Shown: piece by piece, positions 63,008 to 64,000 of the stretch | How the letters are laid out: each line of letters opens with the position of its first letter | How positions within the stretch are numbered: position 1 is the stretch's first letter | NCBI GenBank assembly: GCA_014379405.1 | Contig: JACMLU010000007.1 | Span: forward strand, 124,001-188,000 | Length of the DNA stretch: 64,000 bases | Origin: Flavobacterium sp. | Lineage (GTDB): Bacteria > Bacteroidota > Bacteroidia > Flavobacteriales > Flavobacteriaceae | Reading direction: 5' to 3' | Translations under genes and position numbers: made by a program | Notes under the pieces: generated by a model | What the model was told of the DNA's origin: nothing | Seen by the model: the letters and a program-made list of their open reading frames with translations, nothing else | The model's database searches: none

Positions 63008-64000
63008 ATGAACATTACAAAAAATATTCACGAATGGCTTTTTAGCCTGATGCCAGAAACCACGGCAAGTATTGTGGAAATGGTATTGATAGCCGTTGTT
63101 TACCTAGCCATTTTTGCAGTTGCAGGTTTGTACTTGGTTTTACTCGAAAGAAAAGTAGCAGCCTGGTTTCAATTGCGTCTTGGACCAAACAGGGTTGGTT
63201 ATAAAGGATTATTGCAAACAATGGCCGACGCCTTGAAATTGGTTTCCAAAGAGCTGACCGTTACCGTAAAAGCCGACAAATTCTTGTACAATTTGGCTCC
63301 TTATTTTGTTATCGTCACCGCTTTGATGGCACTTTCGCTATTCCCTTTTTCAAAAGAGTTTCACGCCTTTGACATTAATATTGGTATTTTCTTCCTGACC
63401 GCAATATCCTCCATTGGAGTTATCGGAATTTTATTGGCGGGTTGGAGTAGCAATAATAAATTTTCCTTGATTGGCGCGATGCGAAGCGGTGTCCAAACCA
63501 TCAGTTACGAATTATCCGTTGGATTATCGTTGTTGACAATGGTGGTAATGACGGGTTCTTTGCAGCTTTCGCAAATTGTCGAAATTCAAAAAAGTGGTTG
63601 GCTCATCGTTCAAGGACATATTCCTGCGGTAATTGCTTTTTGCATCTATATGATTGCTGGAACTGCCGAAACCAATAGAGCTCCTTTCGATTTGGTCGAA
63701 GCTGAATCCGAATTGGGTGCCGGTTTCCACACCGAATATTCGGGAATGAAGTTTGCCTATTTCTTCTTGGCCGAATTCATCAATATGTTTATCATAGCGG
63801 CAATCGCCACAACCATATTTTTTGGAGCGCATTTATCTCCATTTGGAATAACAGATTCTATTCCGTTGCTAGGTGTATTTTGGTTTTTGGCAAAAACAAT
63901 AGTGCTTATTTTCTTAATGATGTGGTTCAGATGGACCTTCCCAAGATTGAGAATCGACCAACTTTTGGTATTGGAATGGAAATATTTACTTCCGTTGAAC
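63008..64000 (+). CDS. nuoH: Complex I subunit H, 3' truncated by window end
   Basis: The frame from ATG 63008 stays open for 331 codons to the window edge; NuoH proteins are usually about 340-350 aa, so nearly all of it is present. Multiple transmembrane helices are seen. Signatures: LLERKVAAWFQLRLGPNRVGYKG, ADALKLVSKE, and AGTAETNRAPFDLVEAESELGAGFHTEYSGMKFA. This subunit forms the quinone chamber and proton entry. The expected Pro of the APFDLPE motif is replaced by Val here, a modest variation. Confidence 0.96.
   Translation, partial: MNITKNIHEWLFSLMPETTASIVEMVLIAVVYLAIFAVAGLYLVLLERKVAAWFQLRLGPNRVGYKGLLQTMADALKLVSKELTVTVKADKFLYNLAPYFVIVTALMALSLFPFSKEFHAFDINIGIFFLTAISSIGVIGILLAGWSSNNKFSLIGAMRSGVQTISYELSVGLSLLTMVVMTGSLQLSQIVEIQKSGWLIVQGHIPAVIAFCIYMIAGTAETNRAPFDLVEAESELGAGFHTEYSGMKFAYFFLAEFINMFIIAAIATTIFFGAHLSPFGITDSIPLLGVFWFLAKTIVLIFLMMWFRWTFPRLRIDQLLVLEWKYLLPLN

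Overview
This is AT-rich chromosomal DNA from a Bacteroidota bacterium, most likely Flavobacteriaceae and Flavobacterium-like. The evidence is the phylum-specific promoter motif TAnnTTTG upstream of many genes, three of them with a TTG/TTTG box exactly 19 nt upstream; weak ribosome-binding sites; several lipoproteins whose signal cysteine is followed by Asp residues; a carboxypeptidase-regulatory/TonB-type outer-membrane protein; menaquinone synthesis (MenE); and family-typical proteins such as the BT_3928-type DoxX protein, DUF1599/Nmad1, PldA and a short MenE. No tRNA, rRNA, CRISPR array, IS transposase or prophage was seen.

Layout. Bases 1-4.1 kb look accessory: a DEAH helicase, cut by the window edge and split by a frameshift, carries at least 11 helicase-associated (HA) repeats and is followed by a 27-bp inverted-repeat pair. 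Bases 4.1-5.4 kb hold a CMD/AhpD-like gene, a gene remnant and REP-like palindromes. From 5.4 to 52.7 kb is core housekeeping DNA in short operons on both strands: gcvT, a tail-specific protease, yebC, a CBS/cysteine-synthase-like enzyme, oligopeptidase B, ybaB, threonine aldolase, prfB (with its programmed +1 frameshift), pldA, lpxD, an acyl-CoA carboxylase beta subunit, menE, arsC-like, a TonB-type receptor, a saccharopine dehydrogenase-like gene, amt, rlmH, folP, Nmad1, a tlpA-like thioredoxin, tpiA, a PLD-family synthase, cbpA-like, a flotillin-like protein, a cysteine desulfurase, Smr, cysE-cysM, osmC, a fasciclin lipoprotein, an SGNH hydrolase, an aldo/keto reductase, and pyrG-yidC.

Bases 52.9-64 kb form a low-potential electron-transfer block. 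A single-chain pyruvate:ferredoxin oxidoreductase (nifJ) and a 2x[4Fe-4S] ferredoxin lie on the minus strand. They are divergent from a 2-oxoacid:ferredoxin oxidoreductase (korAB), which is followed by nuoA-B-C-D-H (nuoH runs off the window). The nuoE-F-G genes for the NADH-oxidising module, which usually sit between nuoD and nuoH, are absent, so D is followed by H after 10 nt. The simplest reading is that 2-oxoacid oxidation reduces ferredoxin, which then feeds an 11-subunit complex I. A Crp/Fnr-like palindrome lies exactly midway between the -7 boxes of the divergent ferredoxin and korA genes.

Terminators are abundant and often shared by convergent genes. Intergenic regions carry several families of short palindromic repeats, including a triple tandem copy inside the nuo cluster.
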